Assembly (NCBI GenBank): GCA_905160935.1
Contig: CAJHZI010000678.1
Span: forward strand, 1,613,001 to 1,677,000
Source of the DNA: Enchytraeus crypticus
Taxonomy: Eukaryota; Annelida; Clitellata; Enchytraeida; Enchytraeidae
DNA length: 64,000 nt
Direction of reading: 5' to 3'
Position numbers and translations under genes: made by a program. The notes below the pieces were generated by a model that had not been told where the DNA came from, did not search any database, and saw only the letters and a program-made list of their open reading frames with translations. Positions 34,765-47,800 of the stretch are shown piece after piece; position 1 is the stretch's first letter, and each line of letters opens with the position of its first letter.

Positions 34765-37700
34765 GTCGATAATTATTAGTTTAAATTGTTATTGTTATTA
34801 AAAATTCTATTTAATGTTATTGTTGTTAAAATAGTATTAAACTGTATTTAGGCCTACTATTATGTATTGTTAGATACTGTATTATGCCCCCGTGCTGTGC
34901 TCGGGTGTGGTTGGACCACAGCAGAATAGGGTAACCGCAAACAATCTGCTGCGTGTACATAAGAGGCGACTTAGGCAGGAGCTGAGGATGGCAAGAGGGG
35001 ATACACCTTACTATGACATATTTTCGCCCAGGATTAAATGGTAATTAATCCATCTAACTGAGGCAGGCAATGGGAAACCAACTCGGTGGCAATACTTTTC
35101 CCAAGTTATAGGCTACATAAGGTATGGATAAGGCATAGCCTTTGTGAAGGGATTAACTTGTTGATCTAAAGAGTGCTCTTATGGAGCGAGAAAGCAGACT
35201 TTGAATAAGAATATGTACCTTGAACCTGCCACTTGGCAGTGCACTGAAGAGAGAGACTGTATTATGAGTGTTGTTATGTGCTATATTTACTACTGTATAT
35301 TGTGCCATTATATATTATATAGCTTCATTATCATTATCATCATCGTTCCTTCCTTGAAATCTAGTTTAGATAGTTTAGCTGTACATGTATATTATATATA
35401 GGCCTATAGCCTATATATATATATATATACACATGATATATATTATATATATAATACATATTCGACCGAGGATCAATAGGTGAGGGTTCAAATCCTAGGT
35501 TCTCCCGTCACTGACGTCGCTTTCGAGTGAGGAAACTGACGTTAACCCTGGCTTTATTACCTTTTTATTATATGTATATATATGATTGTGCACATAAAAT
35601 ATTGTTTTTTTATTTTTTCCCTTTTGCTGACAGCTGACTGTGAGAGGCTGGGATGCGCAGACATGTGCATCAGTGAGGGGGGCTCAGCCGCGCGGTGTAT
35701 GTGCAGAGATGGGTTTATCCTCAACCAGACAGATGGCAGGTCCTGCGTAGGTATGTCATTCAATCAATCAATCAGTCATCAACTTCTTCTTCCCTTGAAT
35801 CTCAGTGTAACTAGTCATTCTATAATCAATCAATCTAGATAATCAATCTGTAGTCAATCAGTCTACATGTATAATCTCTAATCGTTCTATAAAATATTAT
35901 CAATCAAATAATCAATTATTTAACCAATCGGTCAATCAATCAAACAGTGGATTGAACTGTTTTATTGCTTTCTGTAAAATTCGATGAAGCATGAACTGAA
36001 GAGGAAATGGGAAAATCCCGCAGAAGCCCTATATTTAAGGCTGTATAGACTACATCAAGGATTAGATAAGGCGTACTCTTTTTGAATGGATAAGCCTGTG
36101 AGTTGATGGGGGTGCTCCTTATGAAGAATGACTGCTGTCAATAGGAGTATGTACCTTTTGATTTACACTTCGCGGAGCATTTCGGATCGAGAAGGCGAAT
36201 TGAGATAAATCAGTAATAGAATATGGGAAATTTATTAACTTGTGCACGAGTATTATGACTTGATCTATGTAGGATGTACGCAATAAAATCCCAAATTTAA
36301 CAACTAGTTCCGCACCAAAGGGAGATATATTGAAGGTGAAACTGAAATGCAATTTATCCCTTCTGTATTACCGGAAAAAGAAGGATTGCGTCCCTCCAAT
36401 CAAAATAGGCATTCAAAATGGCCGCCTGGCTAGTGTATGTAATTTTACAAATCTAAGAATTATTGCTCTTAATAAGAATTCCAGGAGTGTAATTATCGTA
36501 TATCTAAGAATAGAAAGAAGATTATAAAACTTTCTTTGCCTAGTTTAATTACCAAATTTAAAATTACTGCTTATATTTACGTTAGTACACATCTGCTAAC
36601 ATATTACAACTTTCATTTACCACGCTGAGGTTTTTTAAAGTAAGACACAAGTCACATTGTATTCATTATTTAATTTCTTCATATCTAAATCAGTAACTAA
36701 GACCTGTTCTTAGTCTTTTTAGATGTTTTCTAACTGGTAGTTGTTAAATCGCATTTTCCGTGAATTATTAATTTTCAGATGACGGCAAAATAAAGAAGCC
36801 CCAATACCTCTACAGTGTCGGTGAATCTCTGTGCGCAACGAATGTGAACATAGCGGATCTTGTTTACGCCCCTTTCTATGTCGACTGTTTCTGGAACAGC
36901 TTCGGTCATCGCATGTCGTCACTTGGTTTCCATAGCTACGCAGAACTTCTGTTCTTTTCCGATGAGTCTGATCGCGTCATTCATCGCATAAGATTGGACG
37001 TACCTCCTGAAAACACCACCATTGAAGTTTTGGTGAACAACGTTGTAACTGTGAAAGGTGTGTTTAATAATATAGTAATATTGTAATTTATAATATTGTA
37101 TGTGTAGAGTAAGTGCAGGACCTAAATTGTACGTTTAATTGTCATTGTGTCCTGATATTTATGCGTGTATATTGTTGAAGGTCGTAATAATGATATTACA
37201 TGTTCCGCTAAATTTATCTTGGTAGATAATTATGGCCTACACTAACGATTTTATTGAACCTAATTAATAATTAATGGAAATATTTTTATTTTTTATTTTT
37301 ATTTTTATTTTATTTAAATTCGGAATATGTAAGTGCCACTTGTGGGCCTTTATTTCCGTTCATGCGCTTTTGCTGTCTATTGTGTATGCCAATTGTGATG
37401 TCGTGTGCGTATGATAAATGAAATAAATAAATAAATGCATGACGAGTATCACCCGAGTTAGAAACGTGAAAATAGATTTAATTTTACTTTAAGTCATCTC
37501 ACTGTGTAATATGGGTAAATAGTTAGCTTAGAACTTCTCTGATATTTTCCGTTCTGTTCATTAGATATAGAAAAGAGAAACTCTTTAGATAAAGCTACCT
37601 TCAATTGAATTGAATTGAATCATATTTATTTCACTTTAGGTTACATCACATACAAGAAATACATGAGATTATACTGCATTACGTTAGATTATACTGCAAA

Positions 37701-39575
37701 TCACAAAATCGGAGTCAATTACTATACTTAAACGTATTATTTTAAAGATGGTGCTTGATCTTACACCTCCATTGCAATCTTGTTAAATCTAGCATTATAA
37801 ATTCAATTGAATCAAGAATATCGTCTATAATTCTATGACACCTACATAATAACAGTTAGATTGGTATAGTCATCAATGTCAACATCGTGTACTATTGAGA
37901 CAATTACAAGCCGACGAGCAAAAGGAAGGTTTTCAAAAAACGGTGCAAATTCCAAATCCCAGAAGATCCGTTCATAGACAAGGAATATTCCAAAGATTTA
38001 ATAATACACAATAGTGTAATCCCCGTGTTGTGCTCGGGTATATTTGGACCACTGCAGAATAGGGCAAACCGTAAACAATCTGCTGAGTGTACGTAAAAGG
38101 CGAATAAGGCAGGAGCTGAGGATGGCAAGAGGGGACCCAGCTCACCATGAAATATTTCTCCAGGATTAAATGGTAATTAATCCTTCTAACTGAGGAAGGC
38201 AACGGGAAACCACTTCAGAAGCCATACTTTCCCAAACTATAGGCTACAAAAGGTAAAGATAAAGCATAGACTTTGTGAAGGGATTAAATTGTTGATCTAA
38301 GGAGTGCTCTTATGGGGCGGGAAGGAAGACTTTGAGTTTGAATATGTACCTTGAACCTGTCACTTGGCAGTGCACTAAGAGAGAGAGAGAGTATAATTCT
38401 ATGTATAACTTATACTTATTTAACACTACTGCTCAGGAGTGGAAGTGGACTGGATTGGAGATAACCTGTTCTATCTTGACGCTGACACCGGAAACATAGT
38501 CGTGAGTCAGTTGACCGGGAGATACCCTCGTTCTGTGGTAACAGGAATCATCGATGGGCGCTCACTGGGAGTTAATCCCCACAGTGGGTAAGTTTTTCTA
38601 ATTTTCGTAATCAAATGTGTTTCTCAGATATTTAAGATTTAAATTAGATCTAATTAAATGACTGAATCTATTGTCAATCCTGCATTTAGACTCAGCAAAG
38701 GTTTTTATTAAATTTGAAATTTTATATTAAAAGAAAATTAAAATGTTCAATTAAAGAAAATAATTAAATAACTAAATCTGTTGACAATGATGCATTTAAT
38801 TTTCAACAGGAGTCTTTATTTCACTTGCTAATGCAATGCACAAAGATATATTTTAGAAACCCGAATATACATGTGCATGCACATATAGGCACATTCTAAT
38901 GATTCTGAATACTAAAATGTTACTTCCAATATATTTAAGAGCCAGTTTGTCAGCATTTTCAGTAATATATCTTTCACACGGTTCAAAATGTCTGTCTTGC
39001 GTCTAGTTGTTATGTTCGAGACTTTGGCCTCTTCGTATGGTTGAGATCTTGCGCTGTTAAAAATTAGAACTATAATATAGTAGAAAATGTCAAAATATCA
39101 GTGCTAATAATTCACGTGATTAATGCTATGTCAAAGGCTCTGTTCAAGTGTGTAGCTCAAATTAGGCAATTAGTTTGTTAACTTTTTGGTTTAGCACTTT
39201 GTATTGGGCCACCAATGAAACTATATACGTGGCAAACATGGACGGGTCGAATATCAGGACACTCGTGCATATACCCGGAGCAGTCTTCGATGGAATGGTT
39301 CTAGATATTGTTGATGATAGGTAAGTGTTTGTTTGTTTTTCCCCGTATTGTTTTCGGGTAACTTGAATAATTGACCAACCGGTGACTGCACGTGTCGTAG
39401 AAGGCGACTAAAGCACTAAGATCTATGCCAACGTCAGAAAGGGTAATCGGTTGGTGAGCGCCTCAGCTCCATAAATTGCTACAAAAATTTAAACTAATGG
39501 AAAAGTCTCAAATAGGAGTTGACTGATGGTGTAGTCTATTTGTATCCCGACCCTGATTAAACTGGGATTCAAGGA

Positions 39576-39618
<43 letters not shown>

Positions 39619-40885
39619 AAGTGTGTGTACAATAAAATTGACAAATTTTTTCAACTCTATTCAGAAATGGACTCTTGAAAATTGTAATTAAGCTAAATAA
39701 TTCTATAATGCTGATAAATCACATTATTAATTCATATCTATTACTAGTTGAAAAAGTCAACGGACATCTGTCTCGAAACAAATTTCCAGTCCATTTTCAA
39801 CGAGAAAGTTTGAAAAGAATTTTGAGATGTGATAAATTTGCTGGTCAATATAATATGACTTAGCGGATTTGGAAGCAGAATGTGATGAGCAATAAATGTC
39901 ATAACTGGACCTGCCAGTCGACACAATTCCGATAAAAGAATTCTTAAATTGGCAACTAAAAAGTTTCATAGAATCAAATGTGGTCGATACGATCATTCTA
40001 ATATACAATTTGATTCATTTAGAAATTTCAGGGGCAAATTTTGTTATGAAAAATTATACATTTTAATAATATAAAGTTTCGAAGAATTCGACTAAATTTC
40101 TGTAGTTATCAAGCTTCTTCGTGTAAATTTAAATATGTCAAATAATAAAATTGACTGCGCAAAGATATCTCAATATGACCCTAACTACGTTTATTATGAA
40201 AATATTCAGTTATTCATTGGTCTGTCATTGTTACATTTAAACTAGATTCCTCACAAATACAGCCTTAAAGAGTTTAGTTTTAAGTATAGAGTCTACATAT
40301 CTTTAGATCTTTAACCATGTGACAATTCAACGAATTAAATGCAAGCATAATAAAAATGAGTTAAAACTTATTAAGCATACATCAATAATGTTGTTACAAT
40401 TGTACTTAAATTAATTCAGAAGTGTCCTGCTCGATGGCCTCAGGATCCACAAACCATTGCTCGCTGTCGTAGTTTATTGTCTATTGATTTTTCATTTTGT
40501 AAATAATAATATTAATAAAGGTTTAACGTCCGCTTCCTCATCCCGGGATGATTTTAGGGACTTCCCTACAGCACATATCACTACAGGTCAATTCACAGAG
40601 ACCAATCTGCAAAAGAAATATGGTGAGAAAATGTAGTGGTTTTAAATAAGTATATAAATTGTTGCGATTGTCCCCTGATTTCTCTAAATTTTATTATTAT
40701 GTTTATTGTTTAGAATGTATTTTGTTGATGACTCACTGCCTGGAATAAGGACCTGCCGATTGAACGGATCCGGGGTGGAATGGATTCTAAAAGCGGACGA
40801 CAATGTTAGAACTTTTCATGACGTCACCGTTTACAAGGTAAGGTAACAAACGATTCAGTGTGTAAAATTATGTGTGTATATATGT

Positions 40886-40954
<69 letters not shown>

Positions 40955-43900
40955 CTGGTAACTGATGTAAATCTAAGGGTAACGTCAGTAAGATATTCGA
41001 CCGCGGAAAGTATGTGCGGGGTTCAAATTCTGGGCTCTCCGGTCACTAACATCACTTTCGATTGAGGAAACTGACGTTAATATTAGCTTTACTTTTAATT
41101 ATGAAAATTAGTCAGCAGAGCTTACTCAATCTATACCTACATCTATAAGGTAGGCCTACACTAACATAAGGACACCAATGATAAATAATAAGAAATAACG
41201 ATGATAAGTAACATGACCATTGATTATAAAGATCATGAAGATAGATATTGTGGAGTTATGCAAAGCTTATTAATCTTTTAGCCAATACGCTTTGATAAAA
41301 GCTAAGTGTTAAGATGAAAGGGTATTTCTGTACTAAACTGCTTTGCCAAGTAATTGGTTGTAAAATTTATGAATGCATAAATAAAAATATTAAAATATTT
41401 ATTTTAATTGTATAAAAAACATTTCAATAGAAGTATACTTTGAAAATTCACAGATTACTGCAATTATATGAGTACCGTGATAATTATTTGATAGGTATAC
41501 ATTATAATTACTATCGAGTAATTATTAGAATTATTTTAAAATATGTAGTAGCTATACTACAGATAGACAGTTGATAAATGTATTAAGAAATAGGAAGAAG
41601 AGTTGAATAGGACACATTCTAAGGGAGAAAGTCTATTTAAAGAGGTCATAGCAGGCCAAGATTAGGTATGTTAGATGATTTAAAGATCCACTTAAAAGTG
41701 GACATGAAGAGGAAAGCGTAAAATAGAGAAGAGTGGAGGCGTTATGTACCATGGACCTGCCAGTAGGCTGTACACTAAGAGATATGTAGTAGTTAGAAAT
41801 AACTTTAAGCAAGATTACAATGTAGATTATAATAGACATCATAATTAGGCCCACTTGTCTTGCGCAGAACTACCTGGCATGGACGACGGGTAACTCGACG
41901 CTCTACTTCGCAGCGAGGGACATCAACAACTCGACTTTTGTGAGGATCCTCAGAGGTATCATGCACACAGAGCTGGCTGAGAAGAGATCCCACGACATCA
42001 TCACCTACGACGAGTATCTACAACCTCTCCTACCGCCTGGTGAGCCAATCTGTGCTAGACACGACTAAATCAGTTTTAAAGTCTGGCTCCTCTCTTGAGA
42101 ATACATAAGTATTGTATAAAATCCGTATTTTAGTATGATTAATTCTAATTGATGATGATGATAATAATAACAATAATAATAACTCCGCCCATTCAAGTCT
42201 CAGAGCAGGATGTTGTCAAAGCTGTACGTAGCTTTCCAGCAGGCTCAGCAGGTGGTCCTGATGGCCTTCGCCCTCAGCATCTTCTGGAGCTTGTGACTTG
42301 TAGAGAGTCGGCTGGGACATTTTTGACCGCTTTGACTTCTTTCGTGAATCTCCTTCTTAGAGGTGCTTGCCCCCCTGAGGTCCAACCGGTGCTGTTTGGT
42401 GGTAAACTCTTCGCACTCAATAAGAAATCTGGCGGCATTCGCCCCATTGCAGTGGGTTACACTTGGCGTCGTTTAGCCGCTAAATGCGCAAATCGCTATG
42501 CAGTATCTGCTCTCAGCGAATACTTGAGCCCAATTCAACTTGGAGCTGGTATTCCAGGTGGCTGTGAGGCAGCTGTTCACGCTACTCGCCGTTTCGCTGA
42601 GTCAATGCCAGCTGATCACTTCGTGGTAAAGCTAGACTTCTGTAATGCTTTTAATTGCTTGAGTAGATCACGAATGCTCAGCGAAATACATCACAGGATA
42701 CCAGAGCTGTATAGTTTCTGCCATCTAGCTTACTCAAGCCCTTCGTGGTTGAAGTTCGGAGACTGGTGCATTGAGTCACAGGAAGGAGTCCAACAAGGGG
42801 ATCCCTTAGGGCCCATGCTGTTTTGCTGACTATTCACCCTCTCCTTACTTCTCTCTCTAGCGATCTCACGGTGGGATACCTAGATGACATTACTCTAGGT
42901 GGTTGCGAGTCGTCGATTGCAAATGATGTACAGACTATCATCGACAGAGGCCAAGAATTTGGGCTTCAGTTGAATCGCACCAAGTGCGAAGTCATTTCAT
43001 CAGTTTGCAAATCTCCGGGCAACTCAGTTTTGTCATCATTTGTGCCAATGTGCCTATCCCATAGTTCTCTACTCGGCGCGCCACTCTCTGGAGAAGAAGC
43101 TACTACCACCGCTTTATCCAGTCGCCTTGAAGACCTCAAACGTACAGCATCACGCTTGAAGTCGCTAGCCGCTCATGATGCTTTAACAATCCTTCGCTTT
43201 TCTTTAAGTGCACCTAAACTTATGCACGTTCTGCGCTCTAGTCCGAGCTTCTCTAATCCGCGGCTTTTAGACTACGACGAGGCTCTTAGGCAATGCTTAT
43301 GCGCCGTTATCAACGCAGATTTGTCTGTTTTGCAGTGGCAGCAAGCCAGTCTACCGGTGAGCATGGGTGGTCTTGGAATTCGTCTTGTTTCCCATATCGC
43401 GCCTTCAGCCTTTTTGGCATCAGCGATGGGAACGAGGCAGTTGCAAGACGCCATCCTTCATAAGTGCTCCCTTTCTGCCGATAGTTCCATTGACGTTGCG
43501 TTGTCAGTTTGGTCCAAAAGCCTCACCTCCAGTGCTCCACCTTCTACCTCAGTCAGTAGCCAGAAATCATGGGACCGTCCTATAGTGGATCGGATTTATA
43601 ACAGTCTGTTAGAATCCCAGTCCAATGCAGTAGACAGAGCACGACTCCTAGCTGTATCAACTAAAAGAAGCAGCGACTGGCTTCACGCTCTCCCTGTTGC
43701 TTCTTGTGGGCTATTTTTAGACAATGAGGCGATTCGAGTAGCTGTTAGTTTCCGTTTAGGGGCGAAAACTTGCGAGCCTCACATGTGCCCCTGCGGTCAT
43801 GAAGTCGACGCTTTAGGTCTCCACGGCCTCTCCTGCAAACGAAGCTCAGGTAGAATGTCTCGCCATCACAATTTAAATGACATAATATGGCGAGCACTTT

Positions 43901-44410
43901 CGAGAGCAGGCATCCCTTCCTCTAAGGAGCCAAGTGGGTTGTCCAGATCAGACGGCAAGCGTCCGGACGGCATGACTTTAGTGCCCTGGTGCAACGGTAA
44001 ATGTGCCGTTTGGGACGCCACGGTCATTGACACTATGGCAAACTCCTACCTGAATACGACTTCAGTCACAGCCGGTGGTGCTGCTGTTCATGCCGCCTCT
44101 AGGAAGTTGGATAAATACCGTGATCTGTCCTTAGGATATGAAGTTGTTCCGGTGGCTATTGAAACCATGGGCCCGATGAATCCCGAAGGAGTTGACTTTA
44201 TTAATGGCATAGGCAGACTTATTGCAGAGCAAACCGGCGATAAGCGAGAGACATCTTTTCTTTGGCAAAGGCTTTCCATGACTTTGCAAAGATTTAATGC
44301 AGTCTGCTTCAACAATTCTTTTAAGCCGATTGATGACCTCGAGTAGCCGGGCGGCGATTCAGCACGTATTGCTTGAATCGTTTTTATCAAACCCCAGGTT
44401 CTTTACACCG

Positions 44411-44492
<82 letters not shown>

Positions 44493-44831
44493 ATAATAAT
44501 AATAATAAAGTTTTAATAGTAAAGTTTTCATGCCTATTGCCTTTGAGACCCTGGGGCCCATCAACTCTCTCGCATCAGACTTTATTGACGAAATAGGCAG
44601 GAGGACCAGCGCCATTACTGGTGATAAGCGCGAAAAATCTTTTCTGTGGCAGCGACTGTCTATTGCTCTCCAGCGATTCAATGCAGTCTGCTTCAGTGGC
44701 ACTTTGGCTAAAGCGGCTTCCCAGAGTGCAGAGGAATTATTTTAATCACTTTTTTAAAAAACTTTTAATTAAATAAAGTCTCTTTTATCTTATTTTTTAG
44801 CCCAGGGCCCTTTACAGCCCAGGGCATTAAA

Positions 44832-44865
<34 letters not shown>

Positions 44866-47800
44866 CTCTTGAACTTGTCGCCTCTTAAGAAAATGGTTAA
44901 GTACCGCGATCTCTCCTTAGGGAACGAAGTTGTTCTGGTAGCCATTGAAACCATGGGCCCCATGAATCCCGATGTAGTTGACTTCATTAATGGCATAGGA
45001 AGGCCAATTGCAGAGCGAACCGGCGATAAGCGAGAGACCTCTAATCTTTGGCAAAGGCTTTCCATAACTTTGCAAAGCTTTAATGCAGTCTGATCAGCAA
45101 CTCTTTTACAGAGCTAGATGGACTCGAGTACCCGGGCGGCGATTCAGCACGTATTGCTCTAATCGTTTTTATCAAACCTCTGGTTCTTTACACCCGAGGT
45201 AAAAATTAAAATAAATATACAAAAAGTAATAATAATATTAATATTATTATAATTAAATAATTTCCCTGGGCTGTATAAGGCCCTGGGCTAAAATATAAGA
45301 TAAAAGAAAGACTTTATTTAAAAGATGAAAAATATTTAAAATAGTTCCTCTACGCTCTGGGAGGCCGCATTCGCCAATGTGCCACGAACGCATACAGCAT
45401 TAAAACGCTGGAGTGCAATAGATAGGCGCTGCCATAAAAAGGCTTTTTCCCGTTGGTCGCCTGAAATAGCACTGGTTCTCCTGCCTAATTCGTTTATGAA
45501 GTCCGACGCTGCAGAGTTGATGGGTCCCAAGGTCCCAAAAGCAATTGGGAGGAAGATGTAGCTGCTAAAGACTGCGGCATATTAATATTTACTATTAATA
45601 ATATTATTATTATTATATCAGTATTATATTAGTATATTAGTATTACTACATCGGTATTATATTATCAGTATTTCTATTTTTGTTAATTCAATTTTATTGA
45701 TTTATCCTATTACGTAAGAGATCTATATCTATTTACAGGTTGGTGTCTATCTATTGGGCTATAGTACTTGTACTATTCTGTATTAGGTGATAAGAACCCG
45801 TGTGATGTAGATGATGACAGCCTAGGCTGTGGACAGCTCTGCCTGCTGTTGCCTGGCAGAAAGAGAGTCTGCAGCTGCTCCTATGGTTACACTCTCGCCT
45901 CAGACGGGAGAACCTGCACTTCAAGTTAGTTATTTATAATAAATTTAAATTATAACCAGTATAATTTATTTTGGTTAGTTGATGATATTATGCTCGTATG
46001 GAGCGAGAAAGCAGACTTTGGGTATGAATATGTACCTTGAACCTGTCACTTGGTAGTGCACTGAAGAGAGAGATGATACTAGGATTATTAATTCCAGAAT
46101 AACATTTGATTTTTGTAAAACTAAAAATGCTAATTTGCTATTAAAGTGTTTTTGTGGATATATTGTTACATAACTGGTCTTTAACCTATTCCTTTTTCTA
46201 TTGTTAATCATTTTTACTGTGGTTTCTGCTTACTGTTTGTTGTTGGTGTTTGTGTTTTGTATGGGCTATCATAAAAAGCAAAAAAAGCTAAGGTTAACGT
46301 CAGTTTCCTCACTCGAAAACGATGTCAGTGACGGGCGATCCCAGGATTAGAAACCCGCACATACTGATCTGCGGTCGAGTGTCTTACCGACTTCGCCACT
46401 GGCTCCAGCCAGCCAGTCATGCCTTAATTATACCAATAAATAAATAAATAACAATTTACTTTTACATCTGAAAATGTTAGAGGGTTTCTATATTTTCCTT
46501 TTTTATTTGCAAATTTTTAGAGCGATTCTGACAGCAAATCGAACTGCATTTATCTGTTTCTCTTCACTTTAATTCCATTAATTTAGATCTTTACTTATAA
46601 TCCCAATCCAACGACGAGAAAATTAGCCGCATTAATTTTTAAACAAATTTTGTCAACTGTTTTGTTAAAATAATTTTTGGCAGATCTCCTGCAGAACAAT
46701 TTTCTTCTGTTTATCGACGGAAGCCACAAGGCAATGTATCAGCTCAGCTTCCTCAAGTTGGTTGAGAATCTTGACAATGAAGACAGGGACCCACAAGGGT
46801 TAGACGCCAAGAAGGCTGCCAATGTAGGGGCCTCTGGAGCCGGGGCTGAGAGGGATTTACCCCAGGGATTGACCCTGGAGCAAGTAGACGTTCCTACATT
46901 GTGCGCCTACGACAGCGCCACGTCCTATTTCTACTGGTTTGATGAGGATATGAGGTTTAACGCCATCAAAAGAAAACATTTCAAAGACCTAGTTGAGCAC
47001 ACCGTGACCACGCTGACGAAAGGTTTGTTCAATGCAGATTCATGTACAGTTCTATTTTTTTGGTAGCCCATCGCCCGTTACTGACAACGATCTCGAGAGA
47101 TGAAACTGACGTTAACATCGGCTTTACCTTAAGACACCAGCTGAGTAATAAGCCACAATCTATCTACTAGCAACGTTTATGCAGTACACTAACAGTACCA
47201 TAAACTCAATTTAAAATAAATATTTTTGCGTACTTCGATATTTTCTTGACTAGACTTCAGAATGCTTGTAGCAGAATACTTACCACGAAGCCCATGCTAA
47301 TAAATGTATGCTCATACGTATGTAAACACGCATTATAGTGAAATGATCAACTATGTTGATATCTATCACTTTTTAATGCCACATGTTTAAACCGTTAGGC
47401 AAATTAGTCCATTTTCCGTATAGCCAGTCCTGTGAATGTCCGAGATTTTACTCTCAGATCAGCGCGGCTGGAATTCGAACCCGCGAGAGTTCAATTCACC
47501 TCAGGAACCGTCATTTAAAACTTCATGACGTTACCCCTACGCTATTGAGACATTCACAGGTATGCTCATGAAGCCTATATTTATACATGTAATTAGATAT
47601 CAACGTGCAATGGTTGGACACAATTCCTACCACCAATCAGCTAGTGTTCACGGATAGCCGTGTGGGGGGAGGGATCTATCTGTTGGACTCTATCCGTGGT
47701 AACATGACCCTGCTTCCTGCCGCAGGACGCTGCAATCCTTTAGGACTCGCTGTCGATCAAATCACCGGGTAACATCCGTTCTTAAATGTTTTCAATGGAA

